From Anaerolineales bacterium (lineage in GTDB: Bacteria > Chloroflexota > Anaerolineae > Anaerolineales > Villigracilaceae): a DNA stretch of 64,000 nucleotides. Of this stretch, positions 1 to 9,219 are shown piece after piece; position 1 is the first letter of the stretch, and every line of letters begins with the position of its first letter. A model generated the notes under the pieces. That model was not told the DNA's origin. It ran no database searches and saw nothing but the letters and a program-made list of their open reading frames with translations. The DNA is taken from the NCBI GenBank assembly GCA_030583925.1, contig CP129482.1, positions 2,790,001 through 2,854,000 on the forward strand, read 5' to 3'. The translations under genes and the position numbers were made by a program.

Positions 1-2
1 GC

Positions 3-479
3 GGCATGTACGATTACGGCTATTACTGCGAGCCGACGCTCGTCACCAACCTGCCCTTCGAGCATCGCTTGTGGAAGCACGAAATGTTCCTGCCCATCAG
101 CACGATCGGCAAGGTGCAAAACCTCGACGAAGCGATGAAGATCGCCAACGACGTGAACTACGGTCTCACCGCTGGGTTCTACGGCTCGCCGAAAGAAACC
201 GCGTGGTTCTTCGATAACATCCAAGCGGGCGTAACGTACGCGAATCGTCCGCAAGGCGCGACGACCGGCGCGTGGCCCGGCTTCCAACCCTTCGGCGGCT
301 GGAAAGGCTCCGGCGCGAGCGGCAAAAACGGCGGCGGATACTATTACGTGCAGTTGTACATGCACGAGCAGATTCAAACGCTGGTAAAGGTGTCGAAGAA
401 ATCTGCACCGAAGAAATCGTCCTCGAAGGCGAAACCCGCCAAGAAGAAAGTTGCAAAGAAAAAGAAGACGCGCAAGTAG
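3..479 (+). CDS. 1-pyrroline-5-carboxylate dehydrogenase, C-terminal part (5' end outside window)
   Basis: Carboxy-terminal fragment of an NAD-dependent aldehyde dehydrogenase. The stretch around YANRPQGATTGAWPGFQPFG and GGWKGSG is typical of the 1-pyrroline-5-carboxylate dehydrogenase branch, which oxidises glutamate semialdehyde to glutamate in proline breakdown. The reading frame is open at the left window edge, so the Met codon at 6 is internal and the catalytic Cys/Glu lie upstream, unseen. Unusually, the conserved domain is followed by a tail of about 27 residues made almost only of Lys, Ala, Ser and Pro (AKPAKKKVAKKKKTRK), like the tail of the flavoprotein at 41830. Family call is firm; exact substrate is inferred. 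Confidence 0.85.
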   Translation, partial: GMYDYGYYCEPTLVTNLPFEHRLWKHEMFLPISTIGKVQNLDEAMKIANDVNYGLTAGFYGSPKETAWFFDNIQAGVTYANRPQGATTGAWPGFQPFGGWKGSGASGKNGGGYYYVQLYMHEQIQTLVKVSKKSAPKKSSSKAKPAKKKVAKKKKTRK

Positions 480-496
480 TTGACTCTCACCCCTGC

Positions 497-552
497 CCCC
501 TCTCCTCGCTTCGTCTTCGCTGACGCTCCGCGCAGCGCGACCGGGAGAGGGG
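497..552. repeat. Inverted repeat, CCCCTCTCC / GGAGAGGGG
   Basis: Arms at 497-505 and 544-552 are exact reverse complements around a C+T-rich loop. The element fills most of the gap between the dehydrogenase and the methyltransferase. It resembles widespread bacterial REP-like intergenic palindromes; it could also act as a weak terminator, but no T-run follows it. Confidence 0.6.
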
Positions 553-562
553 AATTTAATCC

Positions 563-1324
563 ATGCCCTGGAATCCCGATCAATATCACAAATTTCAATC
601 GGAGCGCGCCGCGCCGTTCTACGATCTGCTGGCGCTCGTTGATGTGCGCGAAAATCTCAAAGTGGTGGATTTGGGATGCGGACCCGGCGAGTTGACGCGT
701 CAACTGGCAGACCGACTCCCCCAGTCCGATGTGACCGGGCTCGACTCATCGCCGGAGATGTTGGCAAAAGCCGCGTCTTTCGCACGGGGAGGCTTGATCT
801 TCCAACTCGGCGATCAAGCCCGCCTCGACGGTGCGTGGGATGTGATCTTCAGCAACGCCGCGCTGCAATGGAGTGAGAATCACACCGAGCTGATTCCATC
901 CCTGTTCAGCCGACTCAAGCCCGGCGGACAGATCGCCGTGCAAGTCCCATCGAACCACAATCACATCTCGCATCAAATTTATCGTGAGACCGCCGACGAG
1001 GAACCGTTCAAATCCATTCTGCGAGGGTTTCAACGGATCGCGCCGGTGTTGACGATTGACCAGTACGCGCAAATTCTTTTCACATGCGGCGCGGAAGAAA
1101 TTGTTGTGTTCGAAAAGGTCTACTCGCATGTGCTAAAAGATTCGGACGCCATCGTCGAGTGGATTTCGGGCACTGCGCTCGTGCCTTATTTCGAGCGGCT
1201 GGGAGATCACAAAAATAAGTTTGTGGATTCGATACGCGAGAAGATGCGGAAAGCATTGCCAGACAGCCCAGTGTTTTATCCATTCCGCCGCATCTTGTTT
1301 TCGGCAAGGAAACCTGGAGAATAA
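563..1324 (+). CDS. tam: Trans-aconitate 2-methyltransferase-like SAM methyltransferase
   Basis: Class I SAM-dependent methyltransferase of 253 residues. The glycine-rich SAM loop DLGCGPG is at residues 36-42, the acidic post-strand-2 motif (VTGLDSSPEM) follows, and SNAALQW matches the Tam motif IV region. The N-terminal MPWNPDQYHKF is characteristic of trans-aconitate methyltransferases, which methylate trans-aconitate, an aconitase inhibitor formed from cis-aconitate. Length fits the family. The start is 11 bases after a palindromic repeat; a GGGGAA purine stretch about 9 bases upstream is the likely ribosome site. The next small gene starts 3 bases after the stop, so they are probably co-transcribed. 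Confidence 0.75.
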   Translation: MPWNPDQYHKFQSERAAPFYDLLALVDVRENLKVVDLGCGPGELTRQLADRLPQSDVTGLDSSPEMLAKAASFARGGLIFQLGDQARLDGAWDVIFSNAALQWSENHTELIPSLFSRLKPGGQIAVQVPSNHNHISHQIYRETADEEPFKSILRGFQRIAPVLTIDQYAQILFTCGAEEIVVFEKVYSHVLKDSDAIVEWISGTALVPYFERLGDHKNKFVDSIREKMRKALPDSPVFYPFRRILFSARKPGE

Positions 1325-1326
1325 AA

Positions 1327-1581
1327 ATGGGCGAACCCGAACAATATTCACGCAAAGAAATCATCTCCCGCATCGGAACGTTTTTCCTCATGCTAGCGGT
1401 TGGGTTCCTTGTGTTCTTCCTGCTTTCCGATTCCAGCGGCGCGCCTTCGCTGAATTATTTCTGCTGGGGCATGATCCTTGCTGGGCTGGGATTCATTTTC
1501 CGCGCACAGTATAGAAAACCAACGCCAGCCAGCGGTCGGTTTGGATGGTTAAGGCGATTGTTGAAAGGCAAAGAAGAATGA
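1327..1581 (+). CDS. Small two-helix membrane protein, unknown function
   Basis: 84 residues. Two hydrophobic stretches are visible: residues about 18-35 (FFLMLAVGFLVFFLLS) and 42-58 (YFCWGMILAGLGFIF), followed by a basic tail (RLLKGKEE). GGAG lies 8 bases before the ATG. It sits directly after tam and its stop overlaps the start of the CoA-transferase A subunit (ATGA at 1578-1581), so it belongs to the same transcript. I recognise no family. Confidence 0.65.
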   Translation: MGEPEQYSRKEIISRIGTFFLMLAVGFLVFFLLSDSSGAPSLNYFCWGMILAGLGFIFRAQYRKPTPASGRFGWLRRLLKGKEE

Positions 1582-2480
1582 GCAAACTAATGTCGCTCAC
1601 CGAAGCGATTTCGAAATTTGTACAAGACGGAGACACAGTCTACGCGGCAGGGTTCACTCATCTCATCCCGTTCGCGGCGGGACACGAAATGATTCGGCAG
1701 AGGAAAAAGAATCTCACCCTCGCCCGCGCCACCCCAGACCTGATCTACGACCAGATGGTCGCGGCGGGGTGCGCCAAGAAAGTCATCTTCTCGTACATGG
1801 GCAATCCGGGTGTCGGGTCGCTGAGAATCGTCCGCTCGGCAATCGAGCAGGGAAAACTCGAACGGGAGGAATATTCGCACTTCGGGATGATCACGCGCCT
1901 GCAAGCCGGTGCGGCTGGTTTACCTTTCCTGCCGATGAACCAAACTGGCGCGGCTGATCTCGAAAAAGCGAATCCAAACATCAAGCGGATTCCCGACCCC
2001 TACGGCGGCAAGGATGTGATCGTCGTTCCCGCGCTCAATCCCGATGTGGCAATCGTCCACGTCCAGCGCGCGGACGCGAACGGCAACGCGCACTTGTGGG
2101 GCATCATTGGCGAGCAAAAGGAAGCCGCGTTCGCCGCGAAGAAAGTCATTGTCACGGCAGAGGAAATCGTGGATGAATCTGTCATCCGCTCCGACCCGAA
2201 CCGCACGATGATCTCTCAAATTGTCGTCAGCGCGGTGTGCCATGTGCCGTTTGCGTGCCATCCCAGTTACGCGCAGGGCTATTACGACCGCGACAACGAG
2301 TTCTATCTCGCGTGGGATAAGGTCAGCGAATCGGCTGAACTCACGAAACAATATCTGGATGAATGGGTCTTCGGCGTGAAAGACCGCGACGAATACTGGC
2401 AAAAACTCGGAAGCGAAGTCCACAAACGACTCGAAGTCCCCGCGCTGATGAGCGAGCCGATCAATTATGGGAGGTATTAG
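1578..2480 (+). CDS. CoA-transferase, subunit A (family I)
   Basis: 300 residues, alpha subunit of a family I CoA-transferase of the glutaconate / 3-oxoacid type, which moves CoA between acyl groups. Visible family features are the N-terminal LTEAISKFVQDGDTVYAAGF, the glycine-rich SYMGNPGVGS, and VHVQRADANGNAHLWG. I chose ATG 1578 rather than the in-frame ATG at 1545, because 1578 overlaps the previous stop in an ATGA coupling and gives the family N-terminus. The B subunit follows after about 170 bases that hold a degenerate octamer repeat array. Substrate cannot be read from sequence; C4-C6 dicarboxylic or keto acids are plausible. Confidence 0.85.
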   Translation: MSKLMSLTEAISKFVQDGDTVYAAGFTHLIPFAAGHEMIRQRKKNLTLARATPDLIYDQMVAAGCAKKVIFSYMGNPGVGSLRIVRSAIEQGKLEREEYSHFGMITRLQAGAAGLPFLPMNQTGAADLEKANPNIKRIPDPYGGKDVIVVPALNPDVAIVHVQRADANGNAHLWGIIGEQKEAAFAAKKVIVTAEEIVDESVIRSDPNRTMISQIVVSAVCHVPFACHPSYAQGYYDRDNEFYLAWDKVSESAELTKQYLDEWVFGVKDRDEYWQKLGSEVHKRLEVPALMSEPINYGRY

Positions 2481-2640
2481 TACACAAGGAAACAGGTAAA
2501 CAAGTAGCCAAGGAAGCAGGTAAACAGGTAGGCAAGGAAACACGTACACAAGTAGACAGAGAAAGAAGTATGCGACGTGAATACGTGTTTACCTGTGTAC
2601 CTGTCTACGTGTCTACGTTTCTACCTGCCTCACCCAATTA
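2481..2640. repeat. Degenerate octamer array (GTAAACAG-type) with inverted second half
   Basis: About 160 bases between the two CoA-transferase subunits. The first half is a run of variants of GTAAACAG (GTACACAAG, GAAACAG, GTAAACAAG, GAAGCAG). The second half, from about 2580, is the same vocabulary on the opposite strand (TTTACCTGTGTACCTGTCTAC). The transcript could fold into a long imperfect hairpin. A second copy of the same family lies at 23291-23352. No gene is seen in it. Confidence 0.7.
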
Positions 2641-2652
2641 GTGGACAAAAAA

Positions 2653-3429
2653 ATGAGCGAAATAAAATATTCATCTGCCGAACTCATGATCATCAACGCC
2701 GCGCGGTTGCTGCGCGATGGCGATGTGGTGTTCGTGGGCGTCGGTCAACCCAACCTGGCGTGCAACCTCGCCAAGCGGACTCACGCGCCAAACCTCGTGA
2801 TGATCTACGAAGCAGGCGTGATCGGCGCGGAGCCTGCGCGCTTGCCACTGTCAATCGGCGATCCAACACTCGTCAGCGGCGCGTTATCCGTTGTGAGCAT
2901 GTACGATATCTTCACAAATTATCTCCAGCGCGGCAACGTAGACGTCGGCTTCATGGGCGGCGCGCAAATTGACAAATACGGCAACATCAACGCCACCGTC
3001 ATCGGCGGATACGATTCGCCCAAAGTCCGTTTGCCCGGCTCGGGCGGCTCGCAAGAGATCGCCGCGTGGGCGAACCGCTGTTACATCATGACACCGCACC
3101 AAAAGCGCCGCTTCCCCGAAAAAGTGGAGTTCATGACCTCCGCTGGATTCATCGGCGGCAAAGGTGATCGCGCAAAAGCGGGACTGCGCGGCGGCGGAAT
3201 GCTCGCCGTCGTCACCGACATCGGCATCATGGAGCCGGACGAATCGGGGGAGATGACGCTGACGCAATTGCACCCAGGCAAAACGTCGGATGAAGCGAAG
3301 GCGAACACCGGCTGGGATTTGAAAACCGCGTCACGCGTCGGGACAACTGATCCAGTTACCCCCAACGAACTTCGCATCTTACGCGACGAGCTCGACCCAA
3401 CGGGCATCTACCTCAAGAGCGGCGGATGA
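2653..3429 (+). CDS. CoA-transferase, subunit B (family I)
   Basis: 258 residues, beta subunit partner of the gene at 1578. It opens with the family pattern (AELMIINAARLLRDGDVVFVGVGQPNLA). The segment YEAGVIGAEP aligns with the active-site region where the beta-subunit glutamate forms the enzyme-CoA thioester, so Glu in YEAG is the candidate nucleophile. An in-frame GTG at 2641 would add four residues; neither start has a strong ribosome site and ATG 2653 is preferred. The stop overlaps the start of the CPBP gene by 4 bases. Confidence 0.83.
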   Translation: MSEIKYSSAELMIINAARLLRDGDVVFVGVGQPNLACNLAKRTHAPNLVMIYEAGVIGAEPARLPLSIGDPTLVSGALSVVSMYDIFTNYLQRGNVDVGFMGGAQIDKYGNINATVIGGYDSPKVRLPGSGGSQEIAAWANRCYIMTPHQKRRFPEKVEFMTSAGFIGGKGDRAKAGLRGGGMLAVVTDIGIMEPDESGEMTLTQLHPGKTSDEAKANTGWDLKTASRVGTTDPVTPNELRILRDELDPTGIYLKSGG

Positions 3430-4343
3430 ATCTCAACCGCATCTTTTTCTCAGACGACGAGCCGCGCCTGCGCGCCGGGTGGCGGTTGGCGATTCAATCC
3501 AGCGGCATGTTCTTTGCGTTTGCGTGTTTGGGCGTTCCCGTCTTTGTGATTTATTTCTTCTTCGATCCCGAGTCGGCGTTCACAAAACGAATCACACCCA
3601 GCCTGTTCCTGCTTTCCACTGTGGTGGAGACGATTGCCTTCACCGCCTCGATCTTTTTCGCGCGACGATTCCTCGACAAACGTTCCATCGAAAGCCTCGG
3701 GCTAAAATTGAACCGACAAGCGCTCTTCGACGTTTTAGCGGGCATCGGCATCACTTTTTTGCAAATGGGTTTCATCTATCTCGTGATGTACTCATTGGGC
3801 TGGATCACGTTCAACGGCTTTGCTTGGGAGATTGATCCGCTCGGCAAAGTGATCGGCAGTACGTTGATTTTCCTCGCCATCTTCCTGCTCGTCGGCTGGA
3901 ACGAGGAACTGCTCTCACGCGGCTATCACCTGCAAACCCTCGCCTCCGGACTTAACTTGTTCTGGGGCGTTGTCATTTCATCAACGGTCTTCGGCTTTCT
4001 GCACATCTTCAACCCGGGTTCAAGTTGGGTTGCGGTCCTCGGAATTACGGTTGCCGGTTTTTATTTTGCCTTTGCCTACCTGCGTTCCAAACAACTTTGG
4101 CTCCCCATTGGGATTCACATCGGCTGGAATTTTTTCGAGGGCGTTGTGTTCGGCTTCCCCGTCTCAGGCATGGACATTTACCCGTTGACTAGAATCGAAG
4201 TGACCGGTCCCGCGTTATGGACGGGCGGCGCGTTCGGTCCCGAGGCGGGGCTGATCGTCCTGCCATCCTTTCTCGTTGGAGCAGGATTGATCTACTGGTT
4301 TACACGGAACCGCACCGAGCCGACAAACGTTTTACATGAGTAG
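3426..4343 (+). CDS. CPBP-family intramembrane glutamic endopeptidase
   Basis: 305 residues with about eight hydrophobic segments. The CPBP (Abi) motifs are present: motif 1 EE-x3-R in NEELLSRGYHLQTL at about 158-171, motif 2 with FGFLHIFN, and motif 3 HIGWNFFEG. These form the membrane-embedded active site known from Rce1-type proteases. Bacterial members act in prenyl-protein processing, bacteriocin self-immunity or unknown roles, and nothing in the neighbourhood narrows this. The start is coupled to the CoA-transferase B stop (ATGA). Confidence 0.8.
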   Translation: MNLNRIFFSDDEPRLRAGWRLAIQSSGMFFAFACLGVPVFVIYFFFDPESAFTKRITPSLFLLSTVVETIAFTASIFFARRFLDKRSIESLGLKLNRQALFDVLAGIGITFLQMGFIYLVMYSLGWITFNGFAWEIDPLGKVIGSTLIFLAIFLLVGWNEELLSRGYHLQTLASGLNLFWGVVISSTVFGFLHIFNPGSSWVAVLGITVAGFYFAFAYLRSKQLWLPIGIHIGWNFFEGVVFGFPVSGMDIYPLTRIEVTGPALWTGGAFGPEAGLIVLPSFLVGAGLIYWFTRNRTEPTNVLHE

Positions 4344-4403
4344 TTCTTAAGGGTTTCAACAAATGGCGCAGTTGCAGATAGAATCGCTTGTACAAGGATA
4401 AAA

Positions 4404-5225
4404 ATGAATAGAAAAAATATCACGAACACCATCTTGCTTTTGCTGTTACTACTTTCAGCCTGCGGACAGCCCAACAACGGACAGGCTGAACCGACTTCGG
4501 GTCCCGACCTCGCGTTGACCATCACCGCTCAAGCCGCGCTCCTCGATTCGCTGACACAAACCGCGCTGGCGCCCACCGCCACACCGGAATCCACTGCAAC
4601 CGCCATCCTTTCGCCGACTCCCGAATTTACCGCGACGCCGAGCAAAGTCTTTGTGACGGTCAGCGCCAACACAAATTGCCGCTCCGGTCCCGGGTCGGAA
4701 TACAGCATCGAAGGTGCGCTGACCGTTGGTCAGCAAGCCGAAGTCATCGGAAAGAATTCCACAACCAATTACTGGATCATCAAGAATCCAAACGGAGGCG
4801 GGAACTGCTGGCTGTGGGGTGAGCACGCGACCGTCAACGGAAACGCCGCCGGTTTACAGGAAGTTGAAGTTCCGCCGACCGTCACCCCGCTTGCCGCGCT
4901 AGCCCCAGTGATCGATCACGTTGTCGTGCGCCCAGACGCCTCTTCCGGCGGTTTGATCATCTATCTGGATGTCTACTTCTTCGACGGCGAAGGCGACGCC
5001 AATCTGGCTGACTTCCAACTGATCAGCGCTTCGATTAACACATCCGGCACGATCAAAGATGTTCCGATTGCACCTTCTGCCAATCAGAAAAGAGGCGGCG
5101 TCGTCACCGGTCAATGGAGTTGCGGCACAAAACAATACGACATCGCAGTCGGCGTGACCTTGCGCGACCAAGCAGGTCACGTTAGTAATTCGATGAGCGT
5201 GAATTTTTCGTGCAATAAGAAGTAG
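4404..5225 (+). CDS. Lipoprotein with bacterial SH3 domain
   Basis: 273 residues. Lipobox LLLLSAC-G places the lipidated Cys at about residue 17. A Thr/Pro/Ala-rich linker (about 50-80) is followed by an SH3b domain at about 82-150 (NTNCRSGPGSEYSIEGALTVG, then GQQAEVIGKN and WIIKNPNGGGNCWLWG). The remaining 100 residues look like a beta-rich Ig-like domain ending in Cys. It is probably anchored to the outer face of the membrane and may bind cell wall. AAGGA precedes the ATG. A perfect palindrome lies just after the stop. Confidence 0.72.
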   Translation: MNRKNITNTILLLLLLLSACGQPNNGQAEPTSGPDLALTITAQAALLDSLTQTALAPTATPESTATAILSPTPEFTATPSKVFVTVSANTNCRSGPGSEYSIEGALTVGQQAEVIGKNSTTNYWIIKNPNGGGNCWLWGEHATVNGNAAGLQEVEVPPTVTPLAALAPVIDHVVVRPDASSGGLIIYLDVYFFDGEGDANLADFQLISASINTSGTIKDVPIAPSANQKRGGVVTGQWSCGTKQYDIAVGVTLRDQAGHVSNSMSVNFSCNKK

Positions 5226-5236
5226 AAATGAACATC

Positions 5237-5269
5237 AGACCTCGGAGATTTTGAAAATCTCCGAGGTCT
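5237..5269. terminator. Perfect 16-bp palindrome between convergent genes
   Basis: Left arm 5237-5252 (AGACCTCGGAGATTTT), one-base centre G at 5253, right arm 5254-5269, all 16 pairs exact. It lies between two converging genes and may act as a bidirectional terminator, though no long T-run follows. Perfect arms around a single central base recur in this window (6723, 13743, 35764, 47981), so it may instead be a mobile palindrome. Confidence 0.55.
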
Positions 5270-5303
5270 ATGATTCACTGCCTACTGCTCACCGATAACT
5301 GGC

Positions 5304-6704
<1,401 letters not shown>

Positions 6705-6722
6705 GCTCCGTTTTTTTTACTC

Positions 6723-6759
6723 TTAGTTCTCTCCGCAGTTCAACTGCGGAGAGAACTAA
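6723..6759. repeat. Perfect 18-bp palindrome with single-base centre
   Basis: Left arm 6723-6740 and right arm 6742-6759 are exact reverse complements around C at 6741. The core is CCGCAGTT-C-AACTGCGG. It abuts the stop codon of the PfkB kinase (6761-6763). A close relative with core CAGCAGTT-G-AACTGCTG is at 47981-48007. It could terminate the kinase transcript or be a REP-like element. Confidence 0.65.
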
Positions 6760-6760
6760 A

Positions 6761-7717
6761 CTAACCCAACAAACCTTCCAACTTCCCCTCATCCGCAAAA
6801 TGCTTTCTGAACCTCTCGACAAATTCTTCCCGCGAGTACGAATGGCTCTGCGGACCCTTCTGCTCCAAACAATACACCGCCGCCAGCGAACCGATCTCGC
6901 CGCACAACTTCCAATCGAAGCCGCGCGAATAGCCCGCGAGGAATCCGCCGCGGAACGCGTCGCCGACGCCCGTTGGGTCAACGATCTCTTTTTCAGGCAC
7001 GGTCGGGATGTGGACCGAGTCCCCGCCCATGTACAAGTCCGCACCGTCTTTGCCGCGCGTGATGACCAAAACCTTCACGTGATCGAGAATCTGATCCAAA
7101 CTCCAGTGTGTTTTCTTCGAGATTAATCCAAACTCGTAATCGTTGCAAAACAGGAACTGCGCGCCTTCCATGTCGCGGGCAAGTTCATCCCCTTCCAGAC
7201 GCAGCACTTGTTGACTCGGATCATACAAATACGGGATTCCCAACTCGCGGCATTCGGCGGGGAATTTCATCATCGCTTCCGGCGCGGACGGGGAAACGAT
7301 CACCAAATCGGGTTTATTATCCAACTCTTTCAGCGATTGCTTCGCGGAATGCGCCATCGCTCCGGGATAGAACGAAGCGATCTGCGCGGAGACCTGATCC
7401 GTTGTCGCGAAGAACGAAGCGGTGAACTCGCCGGGAATCACTTTCATCAACGACGTGTCAACGCCTTTGGATTCAAGCCACTTACGATATTCTTCAAAAT
7501 CCTCGCCGACAGCCGCCATCACTCGCGGTTTGGTCCCCAGCAGAGCCATCGAATAGGCGATGTTCGGCGCGATGCCGCCGCGTTGTTTCGACATTGAATC
7601 GACGAGGAAAGATAGACTGATCGAAGATAAACGTTCGGGGAGGATTTGTTCTTTGAAATGACCGGGGAAGGTCATCAGGTAATCGTAGGCAACTGAGCCG
7701 GTGAGAAGGATGTCCAT
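6761..7717 (-). CDS. PfkB-family sugar/nucleoside kinase, adenosine-kinase-like
   Basis: 318 residues. The ribokinase-fold C-terminal signature DPTGVGDAFRGGFLAGY carries the catalytic Asp, and the N-terminal GSVAYDYLMTFPG with RGGIAPNIAYSMALLG forms the substrate pocket. Proteins of this type near SAH hydrolase are usually adenosine kinases, which would remove the adenosine made by AhcY; this is inferred from context. ATG 7717 gives the normal family N-terminus; an in-frame upstream ATG at 7852 would add 45 residues that read through repeats and are not family-like. Confidence 0.78.
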   Translation of the reverse strand: MDILLTGSVAYDYLMTFPGHFKEQILPERLSSISLSFLVDSMSKQRGGIAPNIAYSMALLGTKPRVMAAVGEDFEEYRKWLESKGVDTSLMKVIPGEFTASFFATTDQVSAQIASFYPGAMAHSAKQSLKELDNKPDLVIVSPSAPEAMMKFPAECRELGIPYLYDPSQQVLRLEGDELARDMEGAQFLFCNDYEFGLISKKTHWSLDQILDHVKVLVITRGKDGADLYMGGDSVHIPTVPEKEIVDPTGVGDAFRGGFLAGYSRGFDWKLCGEIGSLAAVYCLEQKGPQSHSYSREEFVERFRKHFADEGKLEGLLG

Positions 7718-7743
7718 TCGTTCCTTTTGGCAATGCGAGTCTG

Positions 7744-7901
7744 TTGGTCGAGTAGCCCGAAGCGCTAGCGAAAGGCGTATCGAGACCAAAGGTGAAGCAA
7801 TCTCCTCAACTGTGTTGGAGATTGCTTCGCGGCGCCGAGGCGCCACTCGCAATGACGGATCGTATTCGCAGTAAAAGGCGTGACGCGGGTTGCGTCACGC
7901 C
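7744..7901. repeat. Cluster of three palindromic repeats
   Basis: Between mtnA and the kinase. Element 1 at 7744-7789 begins TTGGTCGAGTAG and ends CTATCGAGACCAA-like, with complementary ends. Element 2 at 7794-7828 has arms GAAGCAATCTCC / GGAGATTGCTTC. Element 3 at 7877-7901 has perfect arms GGCGTGACGC / GCGTCACGCC with a five-base loop. Elements 1 and 2 resemble REP-type sequences found in many genomes; element 2 shares the GCAATCTC word with the repeat at 10955-11087. Confidence 0.6.
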
Positions 7902-7958
7902 AATTATCAACGGGCGAAAGTTTATCACGCGATGGGTGGATTGTCTAGAAATTCGACG

Positions 7959-8010
7959 GTGCGTCGCACTTAAAAGGTGCGATGAATCATCAGCGTGTGG
8001 TGCGACGCAC
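7959..8010. terminator. Inverted repeat GTGCGTCGCAC / GTGCGACGCAC after mtnA
   Basis: Arms at 7959-7969 and 8000-8010 pair across 30 bases. The right arm ends at the base before the mtnA stop codon (8011), so it may form a 3' hairpin on the mtnA transcript or be another intergenic palindrome. No T-run. Confidence 0.4.
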
Positions 8011-9054
8011 TCATCCGCCCAACACCACTTTCCGCAAATTGACTTCAAACGGCGGATAGGCGATTCCATTTTCGGTGACGATTCCCGTCACGAGTCGATT
8101 CGGCGTGACGTCAAAGGCGATGTTGCGCGCTTTGGCATTTTTCGGCGTGACGCGCTCGCCTTTGAATTCTAAGCCGAGCACCTCCTGCGGATCGCGTTCC
8201 TCGATTGGGATTTGGTCGCCATGCGTAAGCGACAAGTCAACAGTGGATGTCGGCACAACGGGATAGAACGGCACACCGTTATCGTGCGCGGCAAGGGCGA
8301 GCATGTACGTGCCAATCTTGTTCGCCACGTCGCCGTTCGCGGCGGTGCGGTCCGAGCCGACGAAACATTTCTGCGCTTTGCCTGCTTTGAGGAAATATCC
8401 TGCCGTGTTATCGCTGATAATTTCGTATGGGATGCCGTATTGCTCAAGTTCCCACGCCGTTAACCGCGCACCTTGTAAGCGCGGACGGGTCTCGTCTACC
8501 AACACGTGAATCTTTTTCCCTTGTTCGTGCGCGGTGCGGATAACGCCGAGCGCGGTGCCCCAGTCTACGGCGGCGAGGGCGCCTGTGTTGCAGTGATGGA
8601 TGATCGTATCGCCGTCGTTGATGAGGGTCGCGCCATGTTCCGCCATGCGCTTGTTGATCTCCACATCTTCGTCGGCGATGCGCTGGGCTTCATCGAGGAG
8701 GAATTGACGAATTGAATCAGCAGTCGGAGACTGGAGACTGGAGACTTTGCTCATGACAAGATCAATTGCCCAGGCGAGATTCACCGCCGTAGGGCGCGCG
8801 GCTTTCAACGTGGACGCGGCGGCTTCCAAATCAGCGAGCAGATCGCCCGTCGAAGAAGAAGCGGATTCGAATCCCGCGAGGGCAAGCCCAAACGCGGCAG
8901 TCGCTCCGATGGCAGGCGCGCCGCGTACGACCATGTCCGTGATCGCGCGCGCGACAGATTTGTGGTCGGTAAACGCAACGACCTCAAAGCGCGCGGGCAA
9001 TATCCGCTGGTCTATCATCTTGACTTTGTTATCTTCCCAAAATACGGTTCTCAT
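8011..9054 (-). CDS. mtnA: S-methyl-5-thioribose-1-phosphate isomerase
   Basis: 347 residues. It converts methylthioribose-1-phosphate to methylthioribulose-1-phosphate in methionine salvage. Diagnostic motifs are VRGAPAIGATAAFG, the catalytic Cys in HHCNTGALA, DETRPRLQGARLTAWEL, and the catalytic Asp in GSDRTAANGDVANKIGTY. Start ATG 9054 gives the family N-terminus MRTVFWED; upstream in-frame sequence is not homologous. An unusual loop near residues 103-112 is encoded by three perfect copies of a heptamer (8726-8746). It is divergent from the ABC transporter and follows the same strand as the kinase and ahcY. Confidence 0.93.
   Translation of the reverse strand: MRTVFWEDNKVKMIDQRILPARFEVVAFTDHKSVARAITDMVVRGAPAIGATAAFGLALAGFESASSSTGDLLADLEAAASTLKAARPTAVNLAWAIDLVMSKVSSLQSPTADSIRQFLLDEAQRIADEDVEINKRMAEHGATLINDGDTIIHHCNTGALAAVDWGTALGVIRTAHEQGKKIHVLVDETRPRLQGARLTAWELEQYGIPYEIISDNTAGYFLKAGKAQKCFVGSDRTAANGDVANKIGTYMLALAAHDNGVPFYPVVPTSTVDLSLTHGDQIPIEERDPQEVLGLEFKGERVTPKNAKARNIAFDVTPNRLVTGIVTENGIAYPPFEVNLRKVVLGG
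8726..8746. repeat. Heptamer tandem repeat inside mtnA, three copies
   Basis: GGAGACT occurs three times exactly (8726-8732, 8733-8739, 8740-8746). Twenty-one bases keep the mtnA frame and add seven residues (the VSSLQSP region) in a helix-loop not conserved in the family. This form matches short tandemly repeated heptamers known from cyanobacteria. Confidence 0.75.
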
Positions 9055-9131
9055 GGGGGAAATTTTACCCGCAAATTCGTCTGCCAAAAACCTTAACATC
9101 ATGGGCAATCCGTGCAATAATACGGCGAGAA

Positions 9132-9186
9132 CGTCCCGAAGGTTTGGGCGGCGCAACAAGGTTGTGCAAGTCAAACCTTCGGGACG
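9132..9186. repeat. 15-bp inverted repeat upstream of the ABC transporter
   Basis: Arms 9132-9146 (CGTCCCGAAGGTTTG) and 9172-9186 are exact reverse complements; a smaller stem GCGCAAC / GTTGTGC sits inside the loop. It lies in the intergenic region between divergent mtnA and the binding-protein gene, so it might be a regulatory site for either, or a REP-like element. Confidence 0.5.
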
Positions 9187-9219
9187 ATGCGTAAATTCAA
9201 AAAATTTGCAGGAGGACCA

